Source: a bacterium ADurb.Bin236 (lineage in GTDB: Bacteria; UBP15; UBA6099). Taken from it: a DNA stretch of 64,000 nucleotides. This document shows positions 34,150 to 43,523 of this stretch, piece by piece (position 1 is the first letter of the stretch; every line of letters starts with the position of its first letter). The stretch is from contig MWCD01000005.1 in NCBI GenBank assembly GCA_002069885.1, positions 46,581-110,580 on the forward strand, written 5' to 3'. The position numbers were made by a program, and so were the translations under genes. Under the pieces are notes generated by a model. The model had not been told where the DNA came from. It worked only from the letters and a program-made list of their open reading frames with translations, and did not search any database.

Positions 34150-35301
34150 ATGTTTAAAAAAAAGATACTATTCATATCAGACAGAGACGGAATGGACAGG
34201 CGTAGCGACGCGGTGTTCGGTCTTGTCTCAGGAATGGACAGGGATAGGTTTCAGCCTGTTTTTCTAGACCTTTCGGACGGCGTTATGGCGGGCCGCATGG
34301 AGCGGGCGGAAATAGATGTCGCGAAGATAGAAATAAACCCCGAACTTATGAACTTGAAAGAAGGCGTTTTTTTCAGGCCTTCCGGTCTAATAGACATCTA
34401 CAGATCGCTTCCGGTGATAGGCCGGACGGCGGCGCTTTTGAAGGAAACGAAGCCGGCGGCTGTGTACACCGCTTCCGCTCTGTCGCACATAGTCGGAGCT
34501 GTTGCAGGCAGGCTCGCCGGGGTTAAAGTCGTCTGGCATTTCAGAGACTATATCCGGCCTCCGATGAGCCTCGTTTTCACAAGCGCCGCGCTGTGGGGGC
34601 CGAGCAAAATCGTATGCAATACGAATCTGTCGGCAGGGCAATTCGGCAATTCTTCCCGGGTCGTAGTCGTGCCAGACGGCGTTGACATGGAGATTGTGCG
34701 CACGCGAAGGCGGTGGGAATCAGTGCGGGACACGCTCGGAGCGCCGCTCGACGCGCGCGTTGTCTGCGCGGCTCCGTCTTCTGCGGACTTCGACACGGCG
34801 GACATTTTTATGGAGGCAGCCGCTCTGACTCTCAAAAAGACTTCCAACATCCATTTCATTTTTGCCGCAGACTTTTACTCTTCATCCGAAATGGTAAAAG
34901 AGGACGTCGAAGCAGTGGCCGAAGACATCGGAATCGCTGAACATGTGACGGTGGCTCAGGTGCGCGACGACAGATACGACATTATCGACACGTCAGACGT
35001 TTATGTTTGCGCATCCTGCTCTCGCGATTCGGACGCTCTCGAAGCTCTAGACGCGATGGCTCTCGGAAAACCAATTGTCGCCACAAGATGCGGAGCGATT
35101 CCAGAATTGATAAGGCATGGGGAATCCGGGATTATTATTCCGCCGGGGAACTCGGCGGCGATGGCGGGCGCTCTGGTGGAGATGCTGGAGAATCCGGACG
35201 TGACGAAGGTTTTCGGCGAAAACGCCGACGCCACCGTACGGGAGCGCCACATGATGGACTCCCACATCAGGAGGATAGAGGATATCCTCTGGAGGCTTTA
35301 A
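34150..35301 (+). CDS. Glycosyltransferase, GT-B fold (GT1/GT4-like)
   Basis: About 383 residues. N-terminal ILFISDRDGMDRRSDAVFGLVSGM, a central HIVGAVAGRLAGVKVVWHFRDYIRPP and VVPDGVDMEIV, and the C-terminal donor-binding region SDVYVCASCSRDSDALEALDAMALGKPIVATRCGAIPELI-type signature, with the EALDAMALGKPIVAT segment typical of GT4. It transfers a sugar from a nucleotide donor in the cytoplasm; donor and acceptor are unknown. ATG 34150 is chosen over an open frame to 33841 that crosses the promoters; no good Shine-Dalgarno precedes it. Its stop overlaps the next start (TAATG). Confidence 0.85.
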   Translation: MFKKKILFISDRDGMDRRSDAVFGLVSGMDRDRFQPVFLDLSDGVMAGRMERAEIDVAKIEINPELMNLKEGVFFRPSGLIDIYRSLPVIGRTAALLKETKPAAVYTASALSHIVGAVAGRLAGVKVVWHFRDYIRPPMSLVFTSAALWGPSKIVCNTNLSAGQFGNSSRVVVVPDGVDMEIVRTRRRWESVRDTLGAPLDARVVCAAPSSADFDTADIFMEAAALTLKKTSNIHFIFAADFYSSSEMVKEDVEAVAEDIGIAEHVTVAQVRDDRYDIIDTSDVYVCASCSRDSDALEALDAMALGKPIVATRCGAIPELIRHGESGIIIPPGNSAAMAGALVEMLENPDVTKVFGENADATVRERHMMDSHIRRIEDILWRL

Positions 35302-36401
35302 TGAAAGTCGCTCTAGTCCACGAGTTCCTTGTGACATGGGGAGGCTCGGACCTAGTTGTCAGGGAATTCGCGGACGTGTACCCGGAAGCGCCGATTTACA
35401 CCGCGCTCTATGACCGCGCGGCATTGGGCGACCGGTTTTCCGATAGGACGGTCATCTCCTCATTTCTGCAGAAAGCCCCATTTGCCTTAAAAAAGCACCG
35501 CCTGTTCATGCCGTTTTTTCCTATGGCGTTCGAGAGCTTCGACTTGAGCGGATACGACGTGGTTCTGAGCAGCCACCACATGTCGGCCAAAAGCGTGATA
35601 ACTCCGGCGACGACATGCCACGTCTGTTTCGTCCACACCCCGATGAGATACGCTTGGGATTTCTACCATGAATACATAGCCGGGTTCGGCAGGATCTCTC
35701 GATGGCCGATGCGGCTGCTGTTCCACTACCTCAGAGCGCACGATGTCGCGGCGGCGAACCGAGCGGACTGGTTTGTTGCCAATTCGCAAAATGTCGCCCG
35801 ACGCATAATGAAACACTACAGAAGAGAAGCAGCGGTGATACACTCTCCGGTGCAAGCGTCCAGATTCGCGGTTTCGGACGGGGTTGAAGACTACTACCTT
35901 GTCGTTTCTCGGCTCGTGCCGTACAAACGCGTGGACTTGGCGGTCGAGGCGTTCAACAGGCTGGGACACAAGTTGCTTATCGCGGGTTCCGGGCCGGAAA
36001 TGGAAAGGCTAAAATCCAAAGCCAAGCCGAACATCGAGTTTCTGGGATTCGTGCCGGACGAGAAAATACCTGATTTGTACTCGAAATGCCGCGCGTTCAT
36101 TTTTCCGGGCGAAGAGGACTTCGGCATAACACCGCTGGAGGCGCAAGCATCAGGCCGGCCTGTCATCGCGTATGGAGCGGGGGGCGCGCTCGAAACGGTG
36201 GCGAGCGGCGCAACCGGCGCGTTTTTCGACCGGCAGACTCCGGACGCGCTCGAAGAGGCAGTGCGGAGCTTCGACTGGCAGTCTGTGGATCCGCAAAGGA
36301 TACGCGCCCACGCGGAGACTTTCGACGTCTCCGTTTTCAAAAGAAAAATCGCGGATTTCGTGGAAGAAAAATACTGCCTTCACAAGGAGAACGCGGGATG
36401 A
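35301..36401 (+). CDS. GT4 family glycosyltransferase
   Basis: About 366 residues. It starts MKVALVHEFLVTWGGSD and shows VCFVHTPMRYAWDFYHEY, VANSQNVARRIMKHY, VVSRLVPYKRVDLAVEAF, LLIAGSGPE and the donor site FPGEEDFGITPLEAQASGRPVIAYGAGG. This is the pattern of GT4 enzymes that add mannose or related sugars to a lipid-linked chain. GGAGG (35291-35295) lies in the end of the preceding gene. Its TGA overlaps the ATG of the polyprenyl transferase gene. Confidence 0.9.
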   Translation: MKVALVHEFLVTWGGSDLVVREFADVYPEAPIYTALYDRAALGDRFSDRTVISSFLQKAPFALKKHRLFMPFFPMAFESFDLSGYDVVLSSHHMSAKSVITPATTCHVCFVHTPMRYAWDFYHEYIAGFGRISRWPMRLLFHYLRAHDVAAANRADWFVANSQNVARRIMKHYRREAAVIHSPVQASRFAVSDGVEDYYLVVSRLVPYKRVDLAVEAFNRLGHKLLIAGSGPEMERLKSKAKPNIEFLGFVPDEKIPDLYSKCRAFIFPGEEDFGITPLEAQASGRPVIAYGAGGALETVASGATGAFFDRQTPDALEEAVRSFDWQSVDPQRIRAHAETFDVSVFKRKIADFVEEKYCLHKENAG

Positions 36402-37813
36402 GAAGGTCATCTCCCGCGAATGTTTTTCAAGGGGCCATGATAGCCTTGCGCGCGGTCGCCGATGTGGCGTGTTCAGTCGCGACTTTCATCATCGCGTATC
36501 AAATAAGATTCGCGGAGATATCTAAAGAAACCGAGATTCCTCCACAGGAAAACTATATCGCGTTAGCGATTCTTTTCACCGTTCTAAATATTTATTTCAT
36601 GGCTGTATCGGGAATGTACAGGCCGATGCGCGGAGCTTCCCGTATAGACATCATTTTCGGAGCCATCCGGGCTTCCTCAATAAGCCTCGTCATTCTGCTG
36701 GCTCTGTCTTTTTTCTACCGCGACTTTTCATACTCCCGGCTGACGATAGGTTACGCGGCGATTATCGGCTACATCCTTCTTTCATCGGGCAGGATCGTCG
36801 TTGTGTCTTTCGAGCGCGCCCTGCTTCGAAGGGGAAAAGGACAGAAAAGAGTCCTCCTGATAGGAACAGGCCGGAATTTTGAGAGGATCGCTGAAAAGTT
36901 CACGGGCAGGGCCGACCTCGGCTACAAACTTGTCGGCTACGTTGAAGAAGAGAAAGCCGGCGCGCTCGGAAGCGCGCCTCTGCTCGGCTCTCTGGACGAA
37001 ATGGAAGAAATCATAGTCACGCATGGGATAGACATGGTGGTGGTTTCCCTTGAGTCAGGCTACCACGACAGGATGAAAGACATAGTGGATTTGTGCGACA
37101 AGCGGGCCATCGAGTGCCTGATAGACCCCGACATGGTAGAACTGCTGGTCGGGCCGAGATTTTTCGAGGAGGTTTGCGGCTCTCCTCTCATCCGAGTCAA
37201 AGGGCTGCGAATCAGGGGATTCAACGCGGCAGTCAAGCGGGCTATGGATATCGCTATCTCCATACCGGCGCTAATAGCTCTTTCTCCCTTCTTTTTCCTT
37301 GTCGCGGTTCTAATCAGGATGGATTCGCCCGGCCCGATATTCTACATGCAGAAAAGGGTCGGCATGGACGGACGCGTGTTCTGGATGTTCAAATTCAGGA
37401 CGATGAAAGCGGACGCGGAGGCGGAGTCCGGCCCCGGATGGTCGAAAGAGGAAGACCCGAGGGTAACCCGGTTGGGAGACATGCTCCGCAAGTCGTCCCT
37501 CGACGAAGTCCCCCAGCTTATCAATGTGCTGAAAGGCGAAATGAGTCTAGTCGGGCCGCGCCCCGAACGCCCTTTCTACGTCGAGAAATTCGAAAAAGGC
37601 ATCCCCCGGTACATGGAGCGCCACAAGGTAAAATCCGGAATGAGCGGATGGGCGCAGGTTAACGGCCTTCGCGGCGACACTTCTATTTCCGAACGCCTTC
37701 AATACGACCTCTACTATATCGAAAACTGGTCTATCTGGTTCGACTTTAAAATCGTAATTCTCACAATTTTCGACATTCTTGCGACGGTAAAAAATGTGGC
37801 GCTGAAGAAATAG
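36398..37813 (+). CDS. Polyprenyl-phosphate sugar-1-phosphate transferase (exopolysaccharide initiating)
   Basis: About 471 residues. Four to five N-terminal membrane helices and a CoA-binding-like segment (VLLIGTGRNFERIAEKF) precede the bacterial sugar transferase domain (about 280-470): AMDIAISIPALIAL, MDSPGPIFYMQKRVGMDG, FKFRTMKADAEAE, LRKSSLDEVPQLINVLKGEMSLVGPRPE and SGMSGWAQVNGLRGDTS. It starts surface polysaccharide units by moving a sugar-phosphate to undecaprenyl phosphate. ATGA overlap with the GT4 gene; AAGGAG 8 bases upstream. With the two glycosyltransferases it makes a three-gene operon without its own Wzx/Wzy in the window. Confidence 0.93.
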   Translation: MRRSSPANVFQGAMIALRAVADVACSVATFIIAYQIRFAEISKETEIPPQENYIALAILFTVLNIYFMAVSGMYRPMRGASRIDIIFGAIRASSISLVILLALSFFYRDFSYSRLTIGYAAIIGYILLSSGRIVVVSFERALLRRGKGQKRVLLIGTGRNFERIAEKFTGRADLGYKLVGYVEEEKAGALGSAPLLGSLDEMEEIIVTHGIDMVVVSLESGYHDRMKDIVDLCDKRAIECLIDPDMVELLVGPRFFEEVCGSPLIRVKGLRIRGFNAAVKRAMDIAISIPALIALSPFFFLVAVLIRMDSPGPIFYMQKRVGMDGRVFWMFKFRTMKADAEAESGPGWSKEEDPRVTRLGDMLRKSSLDEVPQLINVLKGEMSLVGPRPERPFYVEKFEKGIPRYMERHKVKSGMSGWAQVNGLRGDTSISERLQYDLYYIENWSIWFDFKIVILTIFDILATVKNVALKK

Positions 37814-37839
37814 CCGGGGCCGCGCCGCTCGGTCTGAGT

Positions 37840-37869
37840 TTGACCAGAATCGCTCCCTGCCGCTAGAAT
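37840..37869 (+). promoter_or_regulatory. Predicted rimO promoter
   Basis: TTGACC (37840-37845), 18-bp spacer, TAGAAT (37864-37869). The start near 37876 leaves a 30-base leader ending in GGGAGGATTT before ATG 37906. Confidence 0.5.
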
Positions 37870-37905
37870 GCGCTTTGCCTATTATGCCCTGCGCCGGGAG
37901 GATTT

Positions 37906-39276
37906 ATGCCGAAAGGGAAAACAGTCAAGAGTAAACCGAGAGCGCCTATGGTGGCGGCCGTCAGCCTCGGCTGCCCGAAAAACACAGTGGACACCGAAGT
38001 GATGCTCGGAGCGCTAGCCGTCGCCGGATGCGACTTCTCCGCCGACCCCGCGTCCGCGGACATCATCATCGTCAACACATGCGGATTCATCAAGCCGGCG
38101 GCGGAAGAGTCGGCGTCGGTCATCGGCGAGATGGCGGAACTGAAACGCGCCCGCCCCGAGATCATGCTGGTGGTGGCCGGATGCCTCGCGCAAAAAGAGC
38201 GCTCCGCTCTCTCGAAATCTTTTCCTGAAATCGACCTGCTCATAGGAACGTCGTCATATCCGAAGATTGTCGATTTGCTGCAAAGCTCAGCCTCCAGTCA
38301 CTTCGCTAAGACCACTTTCATCCACAATCACACTCACCCCCGCCTGCTCGCCACTCCGCCGTGGACGGCATACCTGAAGATAGCCGAAGGGTGTTCGAAT
38401 AGATGTTCATACTGCGCGATACCGAAACTGCGAGGGCCTTTCAGAAGCAGGACCGCCGCGTCAATAGAGCGCGAAGCGTCCGACCTTGCGGCCATAGGCG
38501 TCCGCGAACTCGTGCTGGTGGCGCAGGACACCACGAGGTTCGGCTCGTCCGACGCGTCGCCCGGCGCGCTGCCAGAACTTCTTTCCCGCCTCTCCGGCAT
38601 TGATGGCATAGAATGGCTTAGGGTGATGTACGCTTATCCCGACCTCGTGGACGAGCGGCTGGCGGAAGCGATAGCGTCCAACCCGAAAGTCTGCCGCTAC
38701 ATAGACCTGCCCGTTCAACATATCGACAACGCGATTCTGAAAGCTATGAACAGGCGCGGAGGGGCGGCGGCGGTTAAACGCTCCATATCGTTGCTTCGAA
38801 GCGCCGTTCCAGATATTTCAATAAGAAGTTCCGTTATCGTAGGGTTCCCGGGTGAAACGGAAACCAGATTCCGGCGATTGCTCGACTTCATCGCCGAAGC
38901 CCGGTTCGACAAGCTGGGAGCTTTCACATACTCTCCCGAAACAGGAACGCCGGCGTCTTCAATGAAAAACGCTGTCCCGGAAGAAATCAAAGCTGCGCGG
39001 CTCGCAGCGGCGATGGAACTGCAACAGAAAATCTCCTGTGAAAAGAACCGCGAGTTGCGCGGCAAAACGTTGGAAGTACTCGTTGAGAGCGTCCTGAAAC
39101 CTCTGAAGAGCGACGAAAAAAATCGAGTCGCCCTGTGCTGTGGCCGCTCGGAGCGAGACGCCCCCGAAATCGACGGCGTCGTTCGTTTCAAAGGCAACGC
39201 TGCTCCCGGAACCTTCGTCAACGTCAAAATCACCCGCTCGGATGAATACGACCTTTTCGGCAAATTGATAGTCTGA
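37906..39276 (+). CDS. rimO: Ribosomal protein S12 methylthiotransferase RimO
   Basis: Radical SAM enzyme adding a methylthio group to Asp of ribosomal protein S12. The 456-residue protein has the N-terminal cluster cysteines in SLGCPKN, NTCGFI and GCLAQKER, the radical SAM motif CSNRCSYCAIPKLRG and a C-terminal TRAM-like domain. SLGCPKNxVDtE and the QHIDNAILKAMNRRG block point to RimO rather than MiaB. It begins a plus-strand run with its own promoter. Confidence 0.94.
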   Translation: MPKGKTVKSKPRAPMVAAVSLGCPKNTVDTEVMLGALAVAGCDFSADPASADIIIVNTCGFIKPAAEESASVIGEMAELKRARPEIMLVVAGCLAQKERSALSKSFPEIDLLIGTSSYPKIVDLLQSSASSHFAKTTFIHNHTHPRLLATPPWTAYLKIAEGCSNRCSYCAIPKLRGPFRSRTAASIEREASDLAAIGVRELVLVAQDTTRFGSSDASPGALPELLSRLSGIDGIEWLRVMYAYPDLVDERLAEAIASNPKVCRYIDLPVQHIDNAILKAMNRRGGAAAVKRSISLLRSAVPDISIRSSVIVGFPGETETRFRRLLDFIAEARFDKLGAFTYSPETGTPASSMKNAVPEEIKAARLAAAMELQQKISCEKNRELRGKTLEVLVESVLKPLKSDEKNRVALCCGRSERDAPEIDGVVRFKGNAAPGTFVNVKITRSDEYDLFGKLIV

Positions 39277-39312
39277 TACTTGCTCGTTTAGTTCTTTGCT
39301 TAACACCGTCTA

Positions 39313-39340
39313 TCGACCGTCAGCCTTGATGCTGTATAAT
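39313..39340 (+). promoter_or_regulatory. Predicted promoter of the 39.4-42.8 kb gene pair
   Basis: TCGACC (39313-39318), 16-bp spacer, perfect TATAAT (39335-39340). The start would lie near 39347, about 50 bases before the favoured ATG at 39399. Confidence 0.45.
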
Positions 39341-39398
39341 TGTGATTTGAAATATGCGCCCGCGCATTCCGGCGCTTTCGTGGAGGTTGGAACCTGAT

Positions 39399-40268
39399 AT
39401 GTCCGATTCGTCGTCTAAAAGCAGGAAACTGGCCATTCTGGCCGAAAAGCTGTCGCAGGAATTCACCGAGCCTCTCCGGGAGGCTCTTCTTGACGGGGTG
39501 GCTCCGAAAAAGGAATTTTCAGAGCTTCTCGATCTTGTGTCCAACACTTTTTACGACATCGCAGATGGCTCCGAAGACAGAAAGAAAATGGAGCGAAGGA
39601 TAAAGAAGTTCCTTCTCGGCGTTTTCGACATTAATTATGAGAAAGAAATAAGCGACGACACGCTTAGACAGTCAGTAAAACTTATTCGGGAGAAAATCGT
39701 CGGCAAAAGCCAGAAAGAGGCGCTCGCGGAGATGCTTGCGGCTGAGCTGGTCGGAAGCTGGATAAACATGGACGCTGACGCTCTCGAAAAAATCACGGGC
39801 GACGGCGGGATTCTGGAGCGGCTGGAAGAGAAGGCTTACGACGGGCCGGACTACACGGACGACGAGCTTATCGGGGCTGTCGTCGAGCTTGGGAGCGCGG
39901 CGGCGGCGGCGTTCTGCGAGAGACTGTCGGACGCCGATATGGAAAAAATACTGACGGACGCGCTGTCGCTGGCCCGCGCGGCTGAGAGCAACGCGAAAAC
40001 GGGCGACTCCCTTCTGGAACTTGCCCGCTTCGCGATGAACAAACTCGGCTTCGTCGCCCTGATGCGCCGCGCTTTCGCCGGGTTGCTGATAGGCGACATC
40101 ATAATGCGCGCGGTAGGCAAACAGCTCGGGCTTGAGCAGGATGTGACGGTAACTGACTTCATAATCGTGACAGGCGCGAAGGTTTTCGACGCCGAAGGCA
40201 TTAAGAAAGCGAAGAAAGAGCAGACGCGGCGCGTGATTGAGGCTCTTGAAGCCTCCCAAAAAGCGTGA
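39399..40268 (+). CDS. Uncharacterised helical protein
   Basis: I do not recognise this 289-residue protein. It is acidic and largely helical, with no signal peptide and no clear membrane segment. Lys/Glu-rich stretches (REALLDGVAPKKEFSELLDL, KIVGKSQKEALAEMLAAELVG) alternate with an Ala-rich middle and a more hydrophobic end (LARFAMNKLGFVALMRRAFAGLLIGDIIM) that might associate with a membrane. ATG 39399 fits the promoter better than 39354. It ends 21 bases before the zinc-ribbon/NHL gene and is probably co-transcribed with it, so the two may act together. Confidence 0.7.
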   Translation: MSDSSSKSRKLAILAEKLSQEFTEPLREALLDGVAPKKEFSELLDLVSNTFYDIADGSEDRKKMERRIKKFLLGVFDINYEKEISDDTLRQSVKLIREKIVGKSQKEALAEMLAAELVGSWINMDADALEKITGDGGILERLEEKAYDGPDYTDDELIGAVVELGSAAAAAFCERLSDADMEKILTDALSLARAAESNAKTGDSLLELARFAMNKLGFVALMRRAFAGLLIGDIIMRAVGKQLGLEQDVTVTDFIIVTGAKVFDAEGIKKAKKEQTRRVIEALEASQKA

Positions 40269-40289
40269 CGGCGCGGTTTTTCGGATAAT

Positions 40290-42836
40290 ATGACGACTTG
40301 TCCTGAATGTGGAAAAGAGTTGAAGCCCGGAGCGAAATTCTGCAACGGGTGCGGGGCAAAGATGCCCGGCGAGGCGCGCGAGGCGGCCCCGCTTAAGTCT
40401 CCGCCCTCTCCGCAAACTGCCCGGACTACCCCGCCGGACTCGTCGTCTGAGCCTGCGCAACGAGTCAACAGAAGCGAGGAGGCGCGAAGAAAAGTCGCGC
40501 TCCGGGACAAGTCCGGCGACACTACGCCGGTTCTTGCGGACACTTTCCGGGCGGTGGTGACGGAAGGCGGCACGGTCGAAGAAGTTGCCGCGGCGGACCT
40601 GCCTAGAGTAGAGCCTGCCGAACCGCCTCGCGCCAACTTTGCGGCGGAGGTCAAAAGTAAATATTGGAATCTTTTCATCGCGGCTGTTGCGGTGGCAACG
40701 GCAGGACTGGTCTTTCTGGCGGTCTCGGCAATACGCCGACCAAGGCTGGAAAGACCTGTTCAATACACTATAACGCGCGACAGCTTCTATTTTTCAACCA
40801 CCAGAAAGCTATGCCGGTTCGATACGTCGGGACGCTCAAGCTGGGTCAAAAAAGAATCCGGAAGCTGGATGCTTCGTGGGATGATTTTTTTCGACATCGC
40901 CCCGAATGGAAATATCTGGATTGCAAATCCGTTCAGAGGCACGGTGGATCTTCTGGAGCAGAGCGGAAAATGGCTAGACCAGTTCGGCCTTGGCAAACTC
41001 GGAAGCGACTACAGGTTCGCTTCCCTCGGCGACGGGAATGTGGCGATATCTATACGGGATGACAACCGCGTGGATGTTATAGATATGTCGCGCAAGCTTG
41101 TGGCTTCTGCAGGAGGATACGGCTCCGGTTTCGCCGATTTAAGATCGCCGGGCGGAGTCGCCGAATTGCCCGACGGGTATCTCATCGTTGCCGACACGCT
41201 GAATCTGCGAATACAGGTTCTCGACCGGGAGTATAAATTCGTCGAAACGTGGAACTTCCCATACAACGCGGTCATACCCGGCGACAAGCGGACAGAGAAT
41301 GTCGCGGTGAACCACCCGGGACATGAGATTTCTCTGGGAGCGAAATTTTTTCCAGACAGTCTGGCGGTGGACGCGAAGCGGGGCCTAGTTTACGTGTCGA
41401 TGCTCAGCGCGTTCGGCAAACGCCCCGGCATAATCACAACGATGGATTTTAACGGAAACACAATCTCGTCGTCTGAAATCACGACGAGGAGCGGACAACG
41501 CGTAAATCCTCGCTCAATAACCGCAACCCCCGATGGCCTGTTGACAATCGTTGATCCAGACGCTTATATCGCCGGGGAGTGGGACCCGGAATCGGGGTTC
41601 TTCGTCGATGTCCACTATCAGGAGATTTCGGATCTTGTGGCGGGGATGAAACGCTCGTCGGCAATTAACACCGTCCTGAGATACTGCGGGAGCGCGTTCA
41701 CGATGCTGGGTATCGCGGGGCTTGCCGGGCTTATGTCGCTTGTCGGCTCAAAGCAGAGAGCCGCATGGCTGGGGCAGGACGCGGAACACAGGTACACCCG
41801 CCGCCGCGCGCAGTCTTTCAGCACCGAAATCATATTCCACATCCCGGGGCCGGAAAATGTCTCTCCATCCCGGCAGTGGCGCGGGACTCTGTCTGACGCG
41901 ATAACAGCCGCAGTCGTGCCCGTAGCAATCATTATCTCGTTTATCATCCGCCTAATATTGATAAGGACATCCACCCCCCAGCTCGCTCTTTACATCCCGG
42001 CTGCCGTCGCAGCTCTGCTGGTATGGTCGGGGTTTATCGTTTCATTCATCCTGACGAAGAAATGGTCCGCCGAAGGCCTTTCAGAACAGAAACACCTGCG
42101 CCACAGAGACCAGCTTTTCAGGTTGCTGGGGCCTGAAATATCGCAGAGCATATCGCCGAAAGAAAGACTGGTGGACGCGCTTCTGTGCAGAATGCCGAGC
42201 CGCAGGCAAGGGCTGCTTCTGCTCACCGAATACAGGCTGGTGTGGATAGACGCCGGAGGAAAAGGCGGACTGTTTGCTAAATCGCCTCTGGTCAGGGCCA
42301 GACCGCTTAGGGACTTCCAAGGCACGGAACTGCGCTCGCCGTTTCTACAATCGTACTGGACGTTCGACCTGCAACCTGTAGCCGGAGGTCCCGTCAGGGT
42401 TCTGACTCCGCATTATTGGGGAGCGGCGGCGTTCGCCGCCCGCATGGATTGGCTTGTAAACAGATTAAACGCGCTGCCCAAGACAGCGCCCCAACGCACG
42501 ATTCGCCCGCTCTGCCCGAATTGCTGCCAGCCCGTGCCGCCCGATTCGACGTCGTGCCAACAGTGCGGCGTAGTGTTCAAAAAACCGGCGCTGGCCGGCG
42601 TCCTTTCTGTTCTTATGCCGGGACTCGGACAGCTTTACAACGGACAGAATATACACGCGCTGCAATATTTCGGGGCCGCAGCCGCTCTCGGTCTTGTTTG
42701 CGCCGCCCACTTCTCAGGGTTCGCGTTCACTGACCCACTGTGGCTGGCTCCCGCCGCCGCGCAGTGTTTGTTCTTCCACGCCCTCAGCGTCAACCGCGCG
42801 GTGTCGGACGCGAAATATCTCTCCGCTAGAGGCTGA
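40290..42836 (+). CDS. Multidomain zinc ribbon / NHL propeller / membrane / zinc ribbon / TM2-like protein
   Basis: 848 residues in an unusual order. A zinc ribbon has Cys at 4, 7, 18 and 21 (CPECG, FCNGCG); a Pro/Glu-rich linker leads to a membrane segment at about 127-148. About 155-440 is an NHL-type beta-propeller (SPGGVAELPDGYLIVADTLN, QVLDREYKFVETW, DSLAVDAKRGLVYVS). Three more membrane segments (about 460-590) follow, then a soluble domain with a bacterial-PH-like look (RQGLLLLTEYRLVWIDAGGK, RPLRDFQGTE). A second zinc ribbon (CPNCCQPVPPDSTSCQQCG) comes before a C-terminal TM2-like end, LMPGLGQLYNGQ, with two helices. It looks like a membrane sensor or scaffold; no enzymatic motif is visible. 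Confidence 0.8.
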   Translation: MTTCPECGKELKPGAKFCNGCGAKMPGEAREAAPLKSPPSPQTARTTPPDSSSEPAQRVNRSEEARRKVALRDKSGDTTPVLADTFRAVVTEGGTVEEVAAADLPRVEPAEPPRANFAAEVKSKYWNLFIAAVAVATAGLVFLAVSAIRRPRLERPVQYTITRDSFYFSTTRKLCRFDTSGRSSWVKKESGSWMLRGMIFFDIAPNGNIWIANPFRGTVDLLEQSGKWLDQFGLGKLGSDYRFASLGDGNVAISIRDDNRVDVIDMSRKLVASAGGYGSGFADLRSPGGVAELPDGYLIVADTLNLRIQVLDREYKFVETWNFPYNAVIPGDKRTENVAVNHPGHEISLGAKFFPDSLAVDAKRGLVYVSMLSAFGKRPGIITTMDFNGNTISSSEITTRSGQRVNPRSITATPDGLLTIVDPDAYIAGEWDPESGFFVDVHYQEISDLVAGMKRSSAINTVLRYCGSAFTMLGIAGLAGLMSLVGSKQRAAWLGQDAEHRYTRRRAQSFSTEIIFHIPGPENVSPSRQWRGTLSDAITAAVVPVAIIISFIIRLILIRTSTPQLALYIPAAVAALLVWSGFIVSFILTKKWSAEGLSEQKHLRHRDQLFRLLGPEISQSISPKERLVDALLCRMPSRRQGLLLLTEYRLVWIDAGGKGGLFAKSPLVRARPLRDFQGTELRSPFLQSYWTFDLQPVAGGPVRVLTPHYWGAAAFAARMDWLVNRLNALPKTAPQRTIRPLCPNCCQPVPPDSTSCQQCGVVFKKPALAGVLSVLMPGLGQLYNGQNIHALQYFGAAAALGLVCAAHFSGFAFTDPLWLAPAAAQCLFFHALSVNRAVSDAKYLSARG

Positions 42837-42912
42837 CGCTTCATTTGCCTTTTAGTCCCGCCTCTGTTATTATGCGCGTTGTCGCGGTTCGGGAGGCCGC
42901 TCGCTCCTTCCC

Positions 42913-43467
42913 ATGCTTCTCAAAGGCTGTCTCCATGTCCACACCACTTGCTCCGACGGAAAACTCTCTCCTCAGGAAGCCGCCGATATATACTCTGAAC
43001 TTGGCTATGACTTCATCGCTTTCACCGACCACGACTATCTGCTGAAGTCCTCCAGCGACGACACTTACGCGGCAGTCAAATCCGACCTCATCATATTCAA
43101 AGGCGTCGAGCTGACCGTGTTTGAAAAAGGCTATGTGCACGTAAATAAAATTTGGGGCGAAGAAGAGACGCTTCATATTCTCAATCACATCGGAGAGTAT
43201 GACCTGACACTCGAACAGGCGAAAGAACGCGTCGCGGCTGTCGCACTGAAATATCCGCTCGACGCGGTCGAATTCACCACAAAGGGTTTTCCCGACAAAG
43301 AATTCGACACCGATGAACTGGGATTGCCGAGGATTGCATCCGACGACTCTCACACCCGAATCGGATGCGGCCGCGCATGGATCGAACTCGACTGCCGCCG
43401 CTCGAAAGACTCCATAATCCGAGCGATTAAGAAAAACCGCTTCTGGAACTGCTTCCAACGCGGTTGA
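42913..43467 (+). CDS. PHP-domain phosphoesterase-like protein
   Basis: 184 residues of the PHP metal-dependent hydrolase fold. Metal ligands are in LHVHTTCSDGKLSP, FIAFTDHDYL, GVELTVF and ILNHIGEY, and the late IASDDSHT supplies further ligands. Relatives include histidinol phosphatase and 3',5'-nucleoside bisphosphate phosphatase; the length suits a small stand-alone phosphatase. The ATG lacks a close Shine-Dalgarno; GGGAGG lies too far upstream. It converges on the glycyl-radical activase gene. Confidence 0.82.
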   Translation: MLLKGCLHVHTTCSDGKLSPQEAADIYSELGYDFIAFTDHDYLLKSSSDDTYAAVKSDLIIFKGVELTVFEKGYVHVNKIWGEEETLHILNHIGEYDLTLEQAKERVAAVALKYPLDAVEFTTKGFPDKEFDTDELGLPRIASDDSHTRIGCGRAWIELDCRRSKDSIIRAIKKNRFWNCFQRG

Positions 43468-43523
43468 TGCCATCGCCGCTCATATCATTTTTTCAGTTTT
43501 AAGGTTGTTTTCTTTTTCTGCCG

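Noticed and set aside
43468..43523. Bidirectional terminator between the PHP and activase genes
   Set aside because: The gap is T-rich but has no stem of useful length.
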